DNA from: ARK-14 sp002899805
Lineage (GTDB): Archaea; Thermoproteota; Thermoprotei_A; Sulfolobales; Fervidicoccaceae
Length of the DNA stretch: 40,645 nucleotides
Direction of reading: 5' to 3'
Assembly: GCA_039793985.1 (NCBI GenBank)
Contig: JBAMMC010000022.1
Span: forward strand, 1 to 40,645
Below the pieces are notes generated by a model, which searched no databases, was not told the DNA's origin, and worked only from the letters and a program-made list of their open reading frames with translations. A program made the translations under genes and the position numbers. Positions within the stretch are counted from its first letter, which is position 1, and each line of letters begins with the position of its first letter. This document shows, piece after piece, positions 1 through 6,900 of the stretch.

Positions 1-93
1 GTTAAAGCGAAAATCGTTGAATATGAGATATACCATGAAAGGGACGAGGCAAAGGCCAGGTTCAGGATAGAGATCCCAAGAAATTTAAAATAG
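1..93 (+). CDS. C-terminal fragment of an unrecognised protein
   Basis: The first 30 codons of the window are open in frame 1 and end at TAG (91-93). The visible tail (…EIYHERDEAKARFRIEIPRNLK) is charged and strand-like, but too short to assign to a family. It stops 27 nt before the DUF169 start, on the same strand, so the two may be cotranscribed. The gene is cut by the window edge, and no function is proposed. Confidence 0.5.
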   Translation, partial: VKAKIVEYEIYHERDEAKARFRIEIPRNLK

Positions 94-120
94 AAAAATG
101 AAAGTTTGGAGGGGTTTGGT

Positions 121-915
121 ATGGATTTTAGTTATGCTCAGAGGAGGCTCATGGAAATTCTTAAGCTGAAGAGCTATCCAATAGGATTGAGGCTTCTCGT
201 TGATGGGGAGCAGCCGCAGGAGGATGCCATTAGGCCGCTGAGGGACATCAAGCACAACATCTCAATGTGTCAAGCTTTCACGATAGCCAGGAGGGAAGGG
301 AAGGTCATAGCTATGATGAAGGAAGACAATTGGTGCTTCGCCCCAGTGATAAGCTATGGTATGGCCTCCCTGCCAGAGAGGTTCCTCATGGGATACAGCC
401 GATATCCATATGATGTTCACAGTAGAGAGCATGGAGAATTCTGGGCAAGGAACGAGTTTCCCTACATAGAGGGACTCAATGGTCAGAGAGTCCACGGTAC
501 TGAAATAGGTCCACTATCTCTTCTGAAGAGACCCCCGCATGTAGTAATAATATACGGTGAGCCAGCCCAGATAGTCTGGTTGGTCAACGCATCTTCTTTC
601 TGGGATGGAAGGGATATAAAAGCGAAGTTGTCTGGTCATGCCGCGTGTGCTTATGCTGTAGCTGGAGTTCTGAAAGAAGATGAGCCAAAGGTCGTTCTTC
701 CATGTGTCGGAGAGAGGAGGAGGGCCTATGCCCAAGATAATGAGCTATCGTTTTCCCTTCCTGCTAAAAAATTGGAGAAAATAGTTGAAGCCCTCGAGGA
801 GCTCGAGAGGAGGGAAGGAGGGCTCATACCATTCTCCGTCTCTCTCCTTCCAAAGCATCCTCTGAAAGAAAGCTATAAAGAGATAGCTAGAGAAATTGGG
901 ATAAAAATCGATTGA
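121..915 (+). CDS. DUF169 family protein (COG2043), paralogue 1
   Basis: This 264-residue protein matches DUF169, a family of unknown function common in archaea and anaerobes. Family landmarks seen are the N-terminal YPIGLRLL segment, the MCQAF motif, a GHAAC motif in the middle and LPCVGERR in the C-terminal half. With the Cys of WCFAPV this gives four cysteines. Three of these motifs recur in the second copy at 8734, so the cysteines may bind a metal or cluster (inference). The frame opens with TTG at 106, but I place the start at ATG 121 because GGAGG (108-112) sits 8 nt before it. It lies directly behind a partial gene and is convergent with the pilin gene. Cytosolic: no signal or membrane segment is visible. 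The family call is fairly sure; the function is unknown. Confidence 0.8.
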   Translation: MDFSYAQRRLMEILKLKSYPIGLRLLVDGEQPQEDAIRPLRDIKHNISMCQAFTIARREGKVIAMMKEDNWCFAPVISYGMASLPERFLMGYSRYPYDVHSREHGEFWARNEFPYIEGLNGQRVHGTEIGPLSLLKRPPHVVIIYGEPAQIVWLVNASSFWDGRDIKAKLSGHAACAYAVAGVLKEDEPKVVLPCVGERRRAYAQDNELSFSLPAKKLEKIVEALEELERREGGLIPFSVSLLPKHPLKESYKEIAREIGIKID

Positions 916-940
916 GGTCATGGAAATAATATAAAAAATT

Positions 941-1429
941 CTAAGAGTGTGCTGTCACCGAAGCTACTGCGCTTGCCCCTCCTGGAGCCACTACTTTCAC
1001 TGTATAAGTGGTCCCCGAAGATATCCCATTGCCCGTAGTGAAGCTCAGAGTTGCTGATATACTCTGAACCTGCCCAGGCTGTATTGTTACCGAACCGCTC
1101 TGTCCAGTGGCGATCAGAGTGCCTGTCTGATTGTAGATATATACATTGAGTACGCCGCTGATGACATTCGAACCAACATTTCTAACATAGGCTGTCAAAG
1201 TATTAGTACTGAGATCGGCTGCATCTATAGATATTGCCGATGCGACGTTCCCAGGATTGTACTGTGTCGTAGAAGAGGAAAGGGTGTTCACCCAAACATA
1301 TAGAACCGCTGCTGCTGCAATGGCTATCAATATCAGGAGAAGTGTTGCCACTATGGGCGAGACTCCTCTCTTAACGAGCTTCTTTCTTACTCCCAACGAC
1401 ACCACCAGAATCCGATCAAACATTAACAT
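941..1429 (-). CDS. archaeal type IV pilin-like protein with class III signal peptide
   Basis: A 162-residue secreted filament-type protein. The N-terminus carries a short basic leader (RKKLVKRG) followed by VSPIVATLLLILIAIAAAAV. That is the archaeal pilin/archaellin pattern, cut by a PibD/FlaK-type prepilin peptidase between RG and VSP, with the hydrophobic helix forming the filament core. The remainder is rich in Ser, Thr, Gly and Val and reads as a beta-rich surface domain of the kind seen in the archaeal type IV pilin N-terminal family (PF07790-like). Two ATGs (1429 and 1423) are possible starts. No assembly ATPase or platform gene is adjacent, so it is probably an orphan pilin or adhesin assembled by a machine encoded elsewhere. 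An alternative is a small surface protein using the same export route. Confidence 0.8.
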   Translation of the reverse strand: MLMFDRILVVSLGVRKKLVKRGVSPIVATLLLILIAIAAAAVLYVWVNTLSSSTTQYNPGNVASAISIDAADLSTNTLTAYVRNVGSNVISGVLNVYIYNQTGTLIATGQSGSVTIQPGQVQSISATLSFTTGNGISSGTTYTVKVVAPGGASAVASVTAHS

Positions 1430-1450
1430 GGAATTACAAAATAAATCTGA

Positions 1451-1462
1451 TCCTTAAAAAAT
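1451..1462 (-). promoter_or_regulatory. putative TATA box of the pilin-like gene
   Basis: On the minus strand an A/T stretch reading TTTTTTAAGG lies about 25 nt upstream of the ATG at 1429. Such spacing would give a transcript with almost no leader, and indeed no Shine-Dalgarno site is seen before this ATG. This is inference from composition and spacing only. Confidence 0.35.
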
Positions 1463-1514
1463 TCTCATCTTTTAGCGGAAAAAATAATACGATCATGCTT
1501 GTGCCCCCAATCAG

Positions 1515-1526
1515 TAATATTTTATT
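1515..1526 (+). promoter_or_regulatory. putative TATA box of ubiX
   Basis: The A/T-rich run TAATATTTTATT lies about 25-30 nt before the Shine-Dalgarno site (GGAGG at 1549-1553) of ubiX. It is well placed for an archaeal promoter giving a short leader. Composition and spacing only. Confidence 0.4.
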
Positions 1527-1562
1527 TCCTCAACTTCCTATAAAAAAAGGAGGATGAACCCG

Positions 1563-2162
1563 ATGGGAGAATTGAGATCTGTTACGATCGCGATGACTGG
1601 AGCAAGCGGGACTATATATGGGTTAAGAACCATAGAGGAGATGCTCTCACGGAATATGAGAGTCTCGGCTATCTATACGAAGGGAGCCTCCGAAGTCTCC
1701 AGGTATGAGCTTGGTATAGATCTCGAGAGATGGTTGGAGGAGAAGAGCAGAGAGAAGAACCTCAGAACATATTACGAAGACGAGCTCGATGCTCCTATCT
1801 CCAGCTCCAGCAGTGCAGACGATGCGGTGGTGGTAGTACCTTGTAGCATCAAGACTCTCGCACAAATAGCATATGGCATCGCTGAAAATCTCGTGGTGAG
1901 GGCATCCCTCAACGCCCTGAGGCTCAGGAGACCTCTGGTCTTAGTTCCAAGGGAAACGCCTCTCGGAAGCGCCGAGCTTAAAGCTATGCTAGCAGCCCAT
2001 GAAGCTGGTGCCACCATACTCCCGGCAATGCCCTCTTTCTATATAAAACCCAAAAGCATCGATGATATGGTCAACTTCGTTGTGGGGAAGATATTCGATG
2101 TCTTGGGAATACAGCATTCTCTCTACAAAAAATGGAGGAGTGATGAGGAAAGCACGTCCTGA
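1563..2162 (+). CDS. ubiX: flavin prenyltransferase UbiX
   Basis: UbiX joins dimethylallyl (mono)phosphate to FMN, making the prenylated FMN used by UbiD-type decarboxylases. The 199-residue protein has the family landmarks in order: N-terminal GASGTIYGLR FMN-binding loop, the Ser-rich segment ISSSSSADDAVVVV, PCSIKTLAQIA, and LVLVPRETPLG near the C-terminal third. The frame opens at ATG 1554, but GGAGG (1549-1553) directly abuts that codon. ATG 1563 is spaced 9 nt from it and is the better start. No UbiD partner lies in this window, so its client enzyme must be encoded elsewhere. A paralogous flavoprotein role (Pad1-like) is the same chemistry. Confidence in the family is high. Confidence 0.93.
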   Translation: MGELRSVTIAMTGASGTIYGLRTIEEMLSRNMRVSAIYTKGASEVSRYELGIDLERWLEEKSREKNLRTYYEDELDAPISSSSSADDAVVVVPCSIKTLAQIAYGIAENLVVRASLNALRLRRPLVLVPRETPLGSAELKAMLAAHEAGATILPAMPSFYIKPKSIDDMVNFVVGKIFDVLGIQHSLYKKWRSDEESTS

Positions 2163-2226
2163 GCCTCAAAATGAAGAAACTCCACCGAGCTGAAAGATTT
2201 TAGCCCCTTTCTCCATAGTGTATATT

Positions 2227-2376
2227 TGCCCCGCTGAGAGAGAGCTCCGCGTAGACCCGAGATAAGCGGGACTGTGATACGGAGTGTTGTCGGCGGGGCA
2301 AAAGCCGGAAGGACTTGGATAAAGAAAGGAAGGCTCCAATGAACTCGAGAGGAGCCCTAGGCTGAGGGATACTCAG
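2227..2376 (+). ncRNA. putative structured RNA (unidentified) in a 334-bp gene-free gap
   Basis: The gap 2163-2496 holds no credible gene, but its centre is GC-rich and folds well on paper. Three nested stems are visible: TGCCCCGC (2227-2234) with GCGGGGCA (2293-2300), CTCCG (2245-2249) with CGGAG (2280-2284), and CCCG (2256-2259) with CGGG (2267-2270). Two further hairpins follow: GGCTCC (2332-2337) with GGAGCC (2351-2356), and CTGAG (2362-2366) with CTCAG (2372-2376). I do not find the conserved cores of RNase P RNA, SRP RNA or tRNA. It could be a stand-alone RNA or a leader element of the ABC exporter starting at 2497. Strand is assumed from the neighbours. Confidence 0.4.
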
Positions 2377-2496
2377 AGTTATGTATGTTTATCGTAGACT
2401 ACGAAGCTCGGAACTGCTTCATAAATCAAGGAAATGCATTAAATCTGTCTTAACGTAAAAAAACTTAATCCGGAAGAATCAGGAGCTGGGAAGGTC

Positions 2497-3231
2497 TTGA
2501 GAGATAGTGAGGAAGCCCTAATATTTCAGAACGTTAGGAAGAGCTTCTCCGGAAAAGTCGCTGTAGACGGAGTGAGCTTTTCCATAAAGAAGGGAGAGAT
2601 CGTAGCTCTTCTAGGACCCAACGGCTCCGGAAAGACGACGAGCCTGAGGATTGCAGCGGGGCTTCTCACACCAGAGAGCGGTACAGTTCTCGTGTTTGGA
2701 GAGCCAGCTGGAAGCGAAAAAGCTAGGAGGATGGTGAGCTACCTTCCAGAGGATGCGGGGATATACGATAGGCTCACAGGCTATGAGAACCTCCTGTTCT
2801 ATGCTATGGTATTCTATGGAAGGAGTGAAAGGGCGGAAAATACGGCAAAGCTCGGCGCTGAGCTAACTGGTTTGGGGGAAGAAATAAATAGACCTGCTGG
2901 CGTGATGAGCAGAGGGATGAAGAGGAGGATCGCGCTCGCGAGGACCCTCATGCTGGGGACTCCCCTCATTCTTCTCGATGAGCCGACGAGTGGGCTGGAT
3001 GTCTTCTCAGCAGTAGAGGTGAGGAAGTCAATAATGGAGCATTCCAGAAAGACGGGGGCATCGGTGCTCATGAGCAGCCACAATATGTTGGAGGTTGAAA
3101 GATTATGTGACAGGGCAATCCTCATGCACAAAGGGAAAATTGTAGAAGAGGGAAAGCCTCAGGAAATAGTGGAAAAGTATGAGGCTGGGGATTTAGAAGA
3201 GGCATTTGTGAAAGCCCTCAGGAAGAGGTGA
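2497..3231 (+). CDS. ABC transporter ATP-binding protein, NatA-like
   Basis: A 244-residue ABC ATPase that should power the permease encoded next. Seen motifs: Walker A GPNGSGKT near residue 40, a signature variant SRGMKRR around residue 137, Walker B LILLDEPTSGLD around 158, and the H-loop in SSHNML. The canonical LSGGQ signature is replaced by MSRGMKRR, which is common in ABC-2 exporters of the NatA/DrrA class. The start is TTG 2497; the Shine-Dalgarno context (AGGAGCTGGGAAGG) is loose. The GAGGTGA at its stop serves the next gene, six bases on, so the two form an operon. The substrate is unknown: Na+, drugs and lipids are all known for this class. Confidence 0.88.
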   Translation: MRDSEEALIFQNVRKSFSGKVAVDGVSFSIKKGEIVALLGPNGSGKTTSLRIAAGLLTPESGTVLVFGEPAGSEKARRMVSYLPEDAGIYDRLTGYENLLFYAMVFYGRSERAENTAKLGAELTGLGEEINRPAGVMSRGMKRRIALARTLMLGTPLILLDEPTSGLDVFSAVEVRKSIMEHSRKTGASVLMSSHNMLEVERLCDRAILMHKGKIVEEGKPQEIVEKYEAGDLEEAFVKALRKR

Positions 3232-3237
3232 GCTCTG

Positions 3238-4485
3238 TTGGACATTTATGCTGTTCTCTGGAAGGAGATGAAGGATCTGCTGAGGGATAGAAGGACACTG
3301 GGGGCAGTCGTCATCCTACCCCTCCTTTCTCTCCCGCTCCTAGGAGCTGTCACATTGGCTATCTACAAAACCCAGCCCATATCGTTTGCGATAGTCGATG
3401 GAGATAACAGTACTATATCTGAGGAGGTTGGGCGTCTTCTATCTCAATACATAGAGATGACCGCTGAATCAAGCGGGCAAAAGGCGAGCATTTCTCAGTT
3501 TCCGTCTCTCGAAGAAGCTCTGAGGAGTAAGGGTCTAGATTATGTCGTTTTCATACCTCTGGGGTTTGGAGAGAACCTGAGCAGTATAGATAAGGTTGCT
3601 TATTTGGAGGGATATAAGAGAGCCGACACAGCCAGAGCTGGCACAGCAGAATCGATCTTTTATTCAGCAGTTAACTATCTGTCTTCGTCCTTTTCACAGC
3701 AGAGGATCGAGGTTCTCCTCAAATATGCGAATGTCACCGCCTCACCTTCAGATCTTCTTCAGCCAGTTAGAATCATGGAGAGCTCTTATGTTTCGGGGGG
3801 AGCTCCAGCCCCTCCGAATGCGGAGGAGATCAGCTATACTGCGAGGATGTTGGCCTTTGCTCTCTTCTTCGTAACTACTCCAGCAGTGAGCTATATGGTA
3901 GACAGTATAATGGGAGAGAAGGAGAGAAAAACCATAGAATCTCTGCTTTCCCTTCCAATAAGCAGGAAATCGCTCCTCGGAGGGAAGATACTGGCAAGCA
4001 GCATCGTAGGGATGATAGCCGGCATAGCTGATGTGATTGGAGTCATTGTCTATTTCTACCTAATTGCTGCAGCATATGGTGGTGGAGGCTTCCTCCTCAA
4101 CTTTGGAATAGTCGCCGTTCATAGCATAGATGTTGCTGCCACAGCTTTTGCAACGTGTGCCCTAGTCTCCCCCTTCATAATAAGCGCGAAAAGCTCCAGA
4201 GGAGCCAACGCAACTGCTGCTACTATAACTGGGCTAGCGATGATAATATTTTTCCTCGCACTCCTCACCGATGTGAGCAGACTCCCTGCCTATGCCTATT
4301 ACCCCCTCCTCCTTATCCCTTACATGAACAGCGTTCTTGTACTACTGAGCTATGTCCAGGGCTCATTGACATCGCTGCTCTTCCACTTCTTCCTCCTGAT
4401 CGGCGAGACAACCCTTCTCTATGCCGTCGCATTCAAGGTCTTCAGGACCGAGCTCCTCCTCATGCCGCCTACAGCTGAAGAGTGA
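3238..4485 (+). CDS. ABC-2 type permease, NatB-like
   Basis: A 415-residue membrane protein forming the channel partner of the preceding ATPase. The layout is one N-terminal membrane helix (about residues 22-44), a large extracytoplasmic domain (about 45-205), and five or more helices from about 205 to the end. The cytoplasmic coupling segment GEKERKTIESLLSLPISRK between helices is typical of the ABC-2/NatB family. The start TTG 3238 follows GAGGTGA (3225-3231), which overlaps the end of the ATPase gene. An exporter role is established for the family. Na+ extrusion is attractive beside the Na+-pumping decarboxylase downstream, but that is inference. Confidence 0.85.
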   Translation: MDIYAVLWKEMKDLLRDRRTLGAVVILPLLSLPLLGAVTLAIYKTQPISFAIVDGDNSTISEEVGRLLSQYIEMTAESSGQKASISQFPSLEEALRSKGLDYVVFIPLGFGENLSSIDKVAYLEGYKRADTARAGTAESIFYSAVNYLSSSFSQQRIEVLLKYANVTASPSDLLQPVRIMESSYVSGGAPAPPNAEEISYTARMLAFALFFVTTPAVSYMVDSIMGEKERKTIESLLSLPISRKSLLGGKILASSIVGMIAGIADVIGVIVYFYLIAAAYGGGGFLLNFGIVAVHSIDVAATAFATCALVSPFIISAKSSRGANATAATITGLAMIIFFLALLTDVSRLPAYAYYPLLLIPYMNSVLVLLSYVQGSLTSLLFHFFLLIGETTLLYAVAFKVFRTELLLMPPTAEE

Positions 4486-4523
4486 ATTTTTGAAACTACT
4501 TTTGGCAAAAAACAAAACAATAA

Positions 4524-4533
4524 TCTATATAAT
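4524..4533 (+). promoter_or_regulatory. putative TATA box of the decarboxylase operon
   Basis: CTATATAATC is a clear archaeal TATA-like element in the 88-bp gap after the ABC permease. Initiation about 25 nt downstream (near 4554) leaves room for the GGTGG ribosome site (4573-4577) and the ATG at 4583. It is the likely promoter for the genes 4583-6824. Confidence 0.55.
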
Positions 4534-4582
4534 CTCCTCGGATTGTTATCAAATAATAATTGGTAATTAAAAGGTGGGCTAT

Positions 4583-5011
4583 ATGTTGAATTTCTATCCT
4601 ACAGTATTGAGCCTCAGCGCAGTCGATACAGTCCCCTCTACATCTAATTTAATCAGCTACATCATAATATTCCTGATAATTGGACTGCTTTTTGTCGTGG
4701 TGAGAATTGCCTGCCCTCCTTGCAGGAAAACTGAAGTACAGACTGTTCCTCAAACACAGGCTCCACAGCCCCCAGCAGTACAAGCTGTAGCCGTCCCAGA
4801 GCAGCAAATCTCCCCAATATCACCGCAAGTCATAGCGGTAGCAGTCGCAGCTGTGCATTCATTTCTTAAAGGAAAAAGGCCCGCCTCTCCTCAGATTGTG
4901 AGAACAGAGAGCGCCCAGACCATTTCTAAACAAAACGCATGGATCCTCAGCGAGAGGATGAATCCCTATTTTAGGGAAGACCCCTATTTTAGGGAAAAAG
5001 GAAAAATCTGA
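4583..5011 (+). CDS. OadG-like membrane anchor (gamma/delta subunit) of a Na+-pumping decarboxylase
   Basis: A 142-residue protein with one N-terminal membrane helix (IIIFLIIGLLFVVVRIA, roughly residues 27-43), then a CPPC motif, a Pro/Ala/Gln-rich linker, and a short AVAVAAVHSFLKGKR segment. This is the build of OadG/MmdD subunits, which tether the carboxyltransferase to the beta-subunit pump. The sequence itself is poorly conserved in the family, so the call leans on its position before the biotin carrier and beta subunit. An alternative GTG start exists at 4574, but GGTGG (4573-4577) fits ATG 4583 better. The CPPC after the helix and a duplicated PYFRE motif at the C-terminus are unusual. 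Confidence 0.7.
   Translation: MLNFYPTVLSLSAVDTVPSTSNLISYIIIFLIIGLLFVVVRIACPPCRKTEVQTVPQTQAPQPPAVQAVAVPEQQISPISPQVIAVAVAAVHSFLKGKRPASPQIVRTESAQTISKQNAWILSERMNPYFREDPYFREKGKI
4964..4996 (+). repeat. tandem 18-bp-period repeat with internal hairpins
   Basis: CCCTATTTTAGGGAA occurs at 4964-4978 and again at 4982-4996. Each copy is itself an inverted repeat (CCCTA/TAGGG). In the OadG-like protein it encodes a doubled PYFRE motif just before the stop. It may be simple slippage within the gene, or a processing/structure element in the mRNA upstream of the biotin carrier gene. Confidence 0.7.
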
Positions 5012-5029
5012 AATCCGAGGTGTGGTTTG

Positions 5030-5500
5030 ATGAGTGAGTATAAAGTAAAGGTTGATGGAAAAGAATATACAGTAAGGATTCTCGGAGAAAGGGGAAACAC
5101 CGTAGAGGTCGATGTTGAAGGAATAAAATTGAGTGTGAGCCTCGAGGAAGCAATTGCTACTAAGAGAGCCGAAGCAGCCCAAGTAGCCCCGAAGATGGAG
5201 CCTCAAATAGAAGCGAGTCAGAAGCCAGTCCAGGTAGCTCCAGCACCAGTCCAGCCAGCCGTTGTTACGCAACCTTCTCCAGCTGGAGCTGGCGTTGTGA
5301 CCAGCAAGGTGCCAGGAAAGGTTAAGGAAATAAAAGTCGCAGAAGGACAGCAGGTTCAGGCAGGTCAGGCTGTCGTAGTTGTGGAATCGATGAAGATGGA
5401 TATAGAGATAAGGACAAATAGGTCTGGAACCGTCAAAGCAGTATATGTGAAGCCGGGGCAGTTCGTCCAGAAGGATGCCCCATTGATTTTAGTTGAGTAG
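5030..5500 (+). CDS. biotin carrier protein of acyl-CoA decarboxylase/carboxylase
   Basis: This 156-residue protein carries biotin between the carboxyltransferase and the membrane pump. The biotinyl (lipoyl-like) domain fills the C-terminal half, with the ESMKM motif whose Lys is biotinylated. The middle is a flexible Pro/Ala/Val-rich linker, and the N-terminal 45 residues form a small beta domain seen in such carriers (YKVKVDGKEYTVRI). Start ATG 5030 is chosen over TTG 5027 because GAGGTG (5017-5022) is spaced 7 nt from it. No biotin carboxylase gene is present, which favours a decarboxylase over a carboxylase. A biotin protein ligase must come from elsewhere. Confidence 0.92.
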   Translation: MSEYKVKVDGKEYTVRILGERGNTVEVDVEGIKLSVSLEEAIATKRAEAAQVAPKMEPQIEASQKPVQVAPAPVQPAVVTQPSPAGAGVVTSKVPGKVKEIKVAEGQQVQAGQAVVVVESMKMDIEIRTNRSGTVKAVYVKPGQFVQKDAPLILVE

Positions 5501-5514
5501 AAAGGGAATGTGCC

Positions 5515-5640
5515 ATGAACCTCTGGTTAGTAGCAGCTCTCATATATGTCGCTCTCTTCGTAATATCGATAACTATAGCATTCATAATCGACACCCTGAG
5601 GATATTCTTAAAGAGAGTGATGAATAGGGGGAAGAAATGA
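5515..5640 (+). CDS. 41-residue membrane peptide, possible small subunit of the decarboxylase
   Basis: A short open frame from ATG 5515 to TGA 5640 fills the gap between the biotin carrier and beta-subunit genes. It encodes a single membrane helix (LVAALIYVALFVISITIAFI) followed by a basic tail (LKRVMNRGKK), so the N-terminus is likely outside. Its TGA overlaps the start codon of the next gene (ATGATG), typical of translational coupling. Small subunits are known in Na+-translocating methylmalonyl-CoA decarboxylases (e.g. the epsilon chain of Veillonella), which supports but does not prove a similar role. The Shine-Dalgarno site is weak (AAAGGG). Confidence 0.6.
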   Translation: MNLWLVAALIYVALFVISITIAFIIDTLRIFLKRVMNRGKK

Positions 5641-6824
5641 TGGTAGCAATAGATTTCTCTCACGCGATCCCATTACTATCTCTTCCAACCGGAGAGCTTC
5701 TCATAAGGCTATTTCTAATAGCTGGAGGGATTCTGGTAATATATGGTGGAATAAAGGAGATCCTCGAACCTCTCATCATGATACCCTTCGGGTTAGGAGT
5801 GGCTTCAGCCAATGCTGCCTACCTAGCTCTGAAGATAAACGGAGTCGTCTTGGTAAATCCACATGTAGCATGGAACCTAACCAGCTACGACTGGATATCG
5901 TACTTCTGGCTTCAGCCGATCTACAATTTCACATTCATGACTGGTCTAATTGCAGCTCTCGTCTTCATGGGAATAGGGGTACTGACGGACATATCGTTCC
6001 TGCTTGCCAGACCATATGTCAGCATGATATTGGCAGCCTTTGCTGAGCTCGGCACCGTGTTCACTTTTCCCATCGGTACATATCTGGGACTCACGACCAA
6101 ACAGGCAGCTTCTGTTGCTCTGATAGGAGGAGCAGACGGACCAATAGTCCTGTTCTCTTCGATAGTTCTGGCTCCTGAGCTCTTCATACCGATAACGGTG
6201 GTTGGATACCTATATCTCAGCTTGCTTTATCTATATCATGAGAGGCTAGCTGAGGTTGTGATACCTAAATCTATGGCATCGAAGATAATGCCCCCCTCAA
6301 GCGTCGAGGTTGGAAGGGCGGAAAAGATAGCATTTGCAATAATTGTGCCAGTTCTTCTGAGCGCCATATTCCCCTCAGCTTCTCCATTGCTCCTTTCATT
6401 CTTCATAGGAGTTCTGATAAGGGAAGTTGGAAACGAGAGGTATGTCAAACTGCTCGATGAGGTCATACTGAGCGTCTCCACATTCTTCCTCGCTTTAGTT
6501 CTGGGAGTCTCGACCACTGCAGATGCTGTTATGGATCCCGTTGTCGGTAAGATACTATTGCTTGGAATAACAGCATTGTTTCTCTCGAGCCTAGGGGGAA
6601 TGATAGGAGGCATAATATTGAGCTACCTCAGCAGAGGGAAGCTGAATCCGCTGCTCGGAGTTGCTGGAGTATCTTGTGTTCCAACTACTGCGAAGCTTGC
6701 GCAGAAGCTGGCATTCAAGCTGAATCCCAACAACTATATGATAATGGAGCTGATGGGACCGAACGTAGCAGGGGTTATAACCACTGCCATTGTCGCAGCA
6801 CTGTATCTTTCAGCACTGATGTGA
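5640..6824 (+). CDS. Na+-transporting decarboxylase beta subunit (OadB/MmdB/GcdB family)
   Basis: The beta subunit decarboxylates carboxybiotin and uses the energy to export Na+ across the cytoplasmic membrane. The protein (about 394 residues, many membrane helices) carries the two family hallmarks: GGADGPIVLF with the essential Asp near residue 165, and in the C-terminal part GVAGVSCVPTTAK followed by MELMGPNVAGVI. Length matches the family. ATG 5637 or 5640 may serve as start; the second is better spaced from GGGGGAAG (5627-5634) and overlaps the stop of the small peptide gene. It belongs to the operon starting at 4583. Confidence 0.93.
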   Translation: MVAIDFSHAIPLLSLPTGELLIRLFLIAGGILVIYGGIKEILEPLIMIPFGLGVASANAAYLALKINGVVLVNPHVAWNLTSYDWISYFWLQPIYNFTFMTGLIAALVFMGIGVLTDISFLLARPYVSMILAAFAELGTVFTFPIGTYLGLTTKQAASVALIGGADGPIVLFSSIVLAPELFIPITVVGYLYLSLLYLYHERLAEVVIPKSMASKIMPPSSVEVGRAEKIAFAIIVPVLLSAIFPSASPLLLSFFIGVLIREVGNERYVKLLDEVILSVSTFFLALVLGVSTTADAVMDPVVGKILLLGITALFLSSLGGMIGGIILSYLSRGKLNPLLGVAGVSCVPTTAKLAQKLAFKLNPNNYMIMELMGPNVAGVITTAIVAALYLSALM

Positions 6825-6830
6825 TTTTTT
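6825..6830 (+). terminator. T-run terminator after the beta-subunit gene
   Basis: Six T residues follow the TGA of the beta-subunit gene directly. Oligo-T runs are sufficient terminators in archaea. It would separate the small-subunit operon from the carboxyltransferase gene, though some readthrough is likely given the related functions. Confidence 0.4.
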
Positions 6831-6900
6831 ATGGCAATCTATAAAGAGAAATTATTTTAGTCTTTTTTACTGATAAAAATTTAAAAAAGGTGTCATATGT

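Noticed and set aside
2227..2376. RNase P RNA or SRP RNA identity for the structured segment
   Set aside because: The conserved GAGGAAAGTCC/ACAGA cores of RNase P and the paired GGAAGG/AGCAGC loop of SRP are not present; CCGGAAGGA alone is insufficient.
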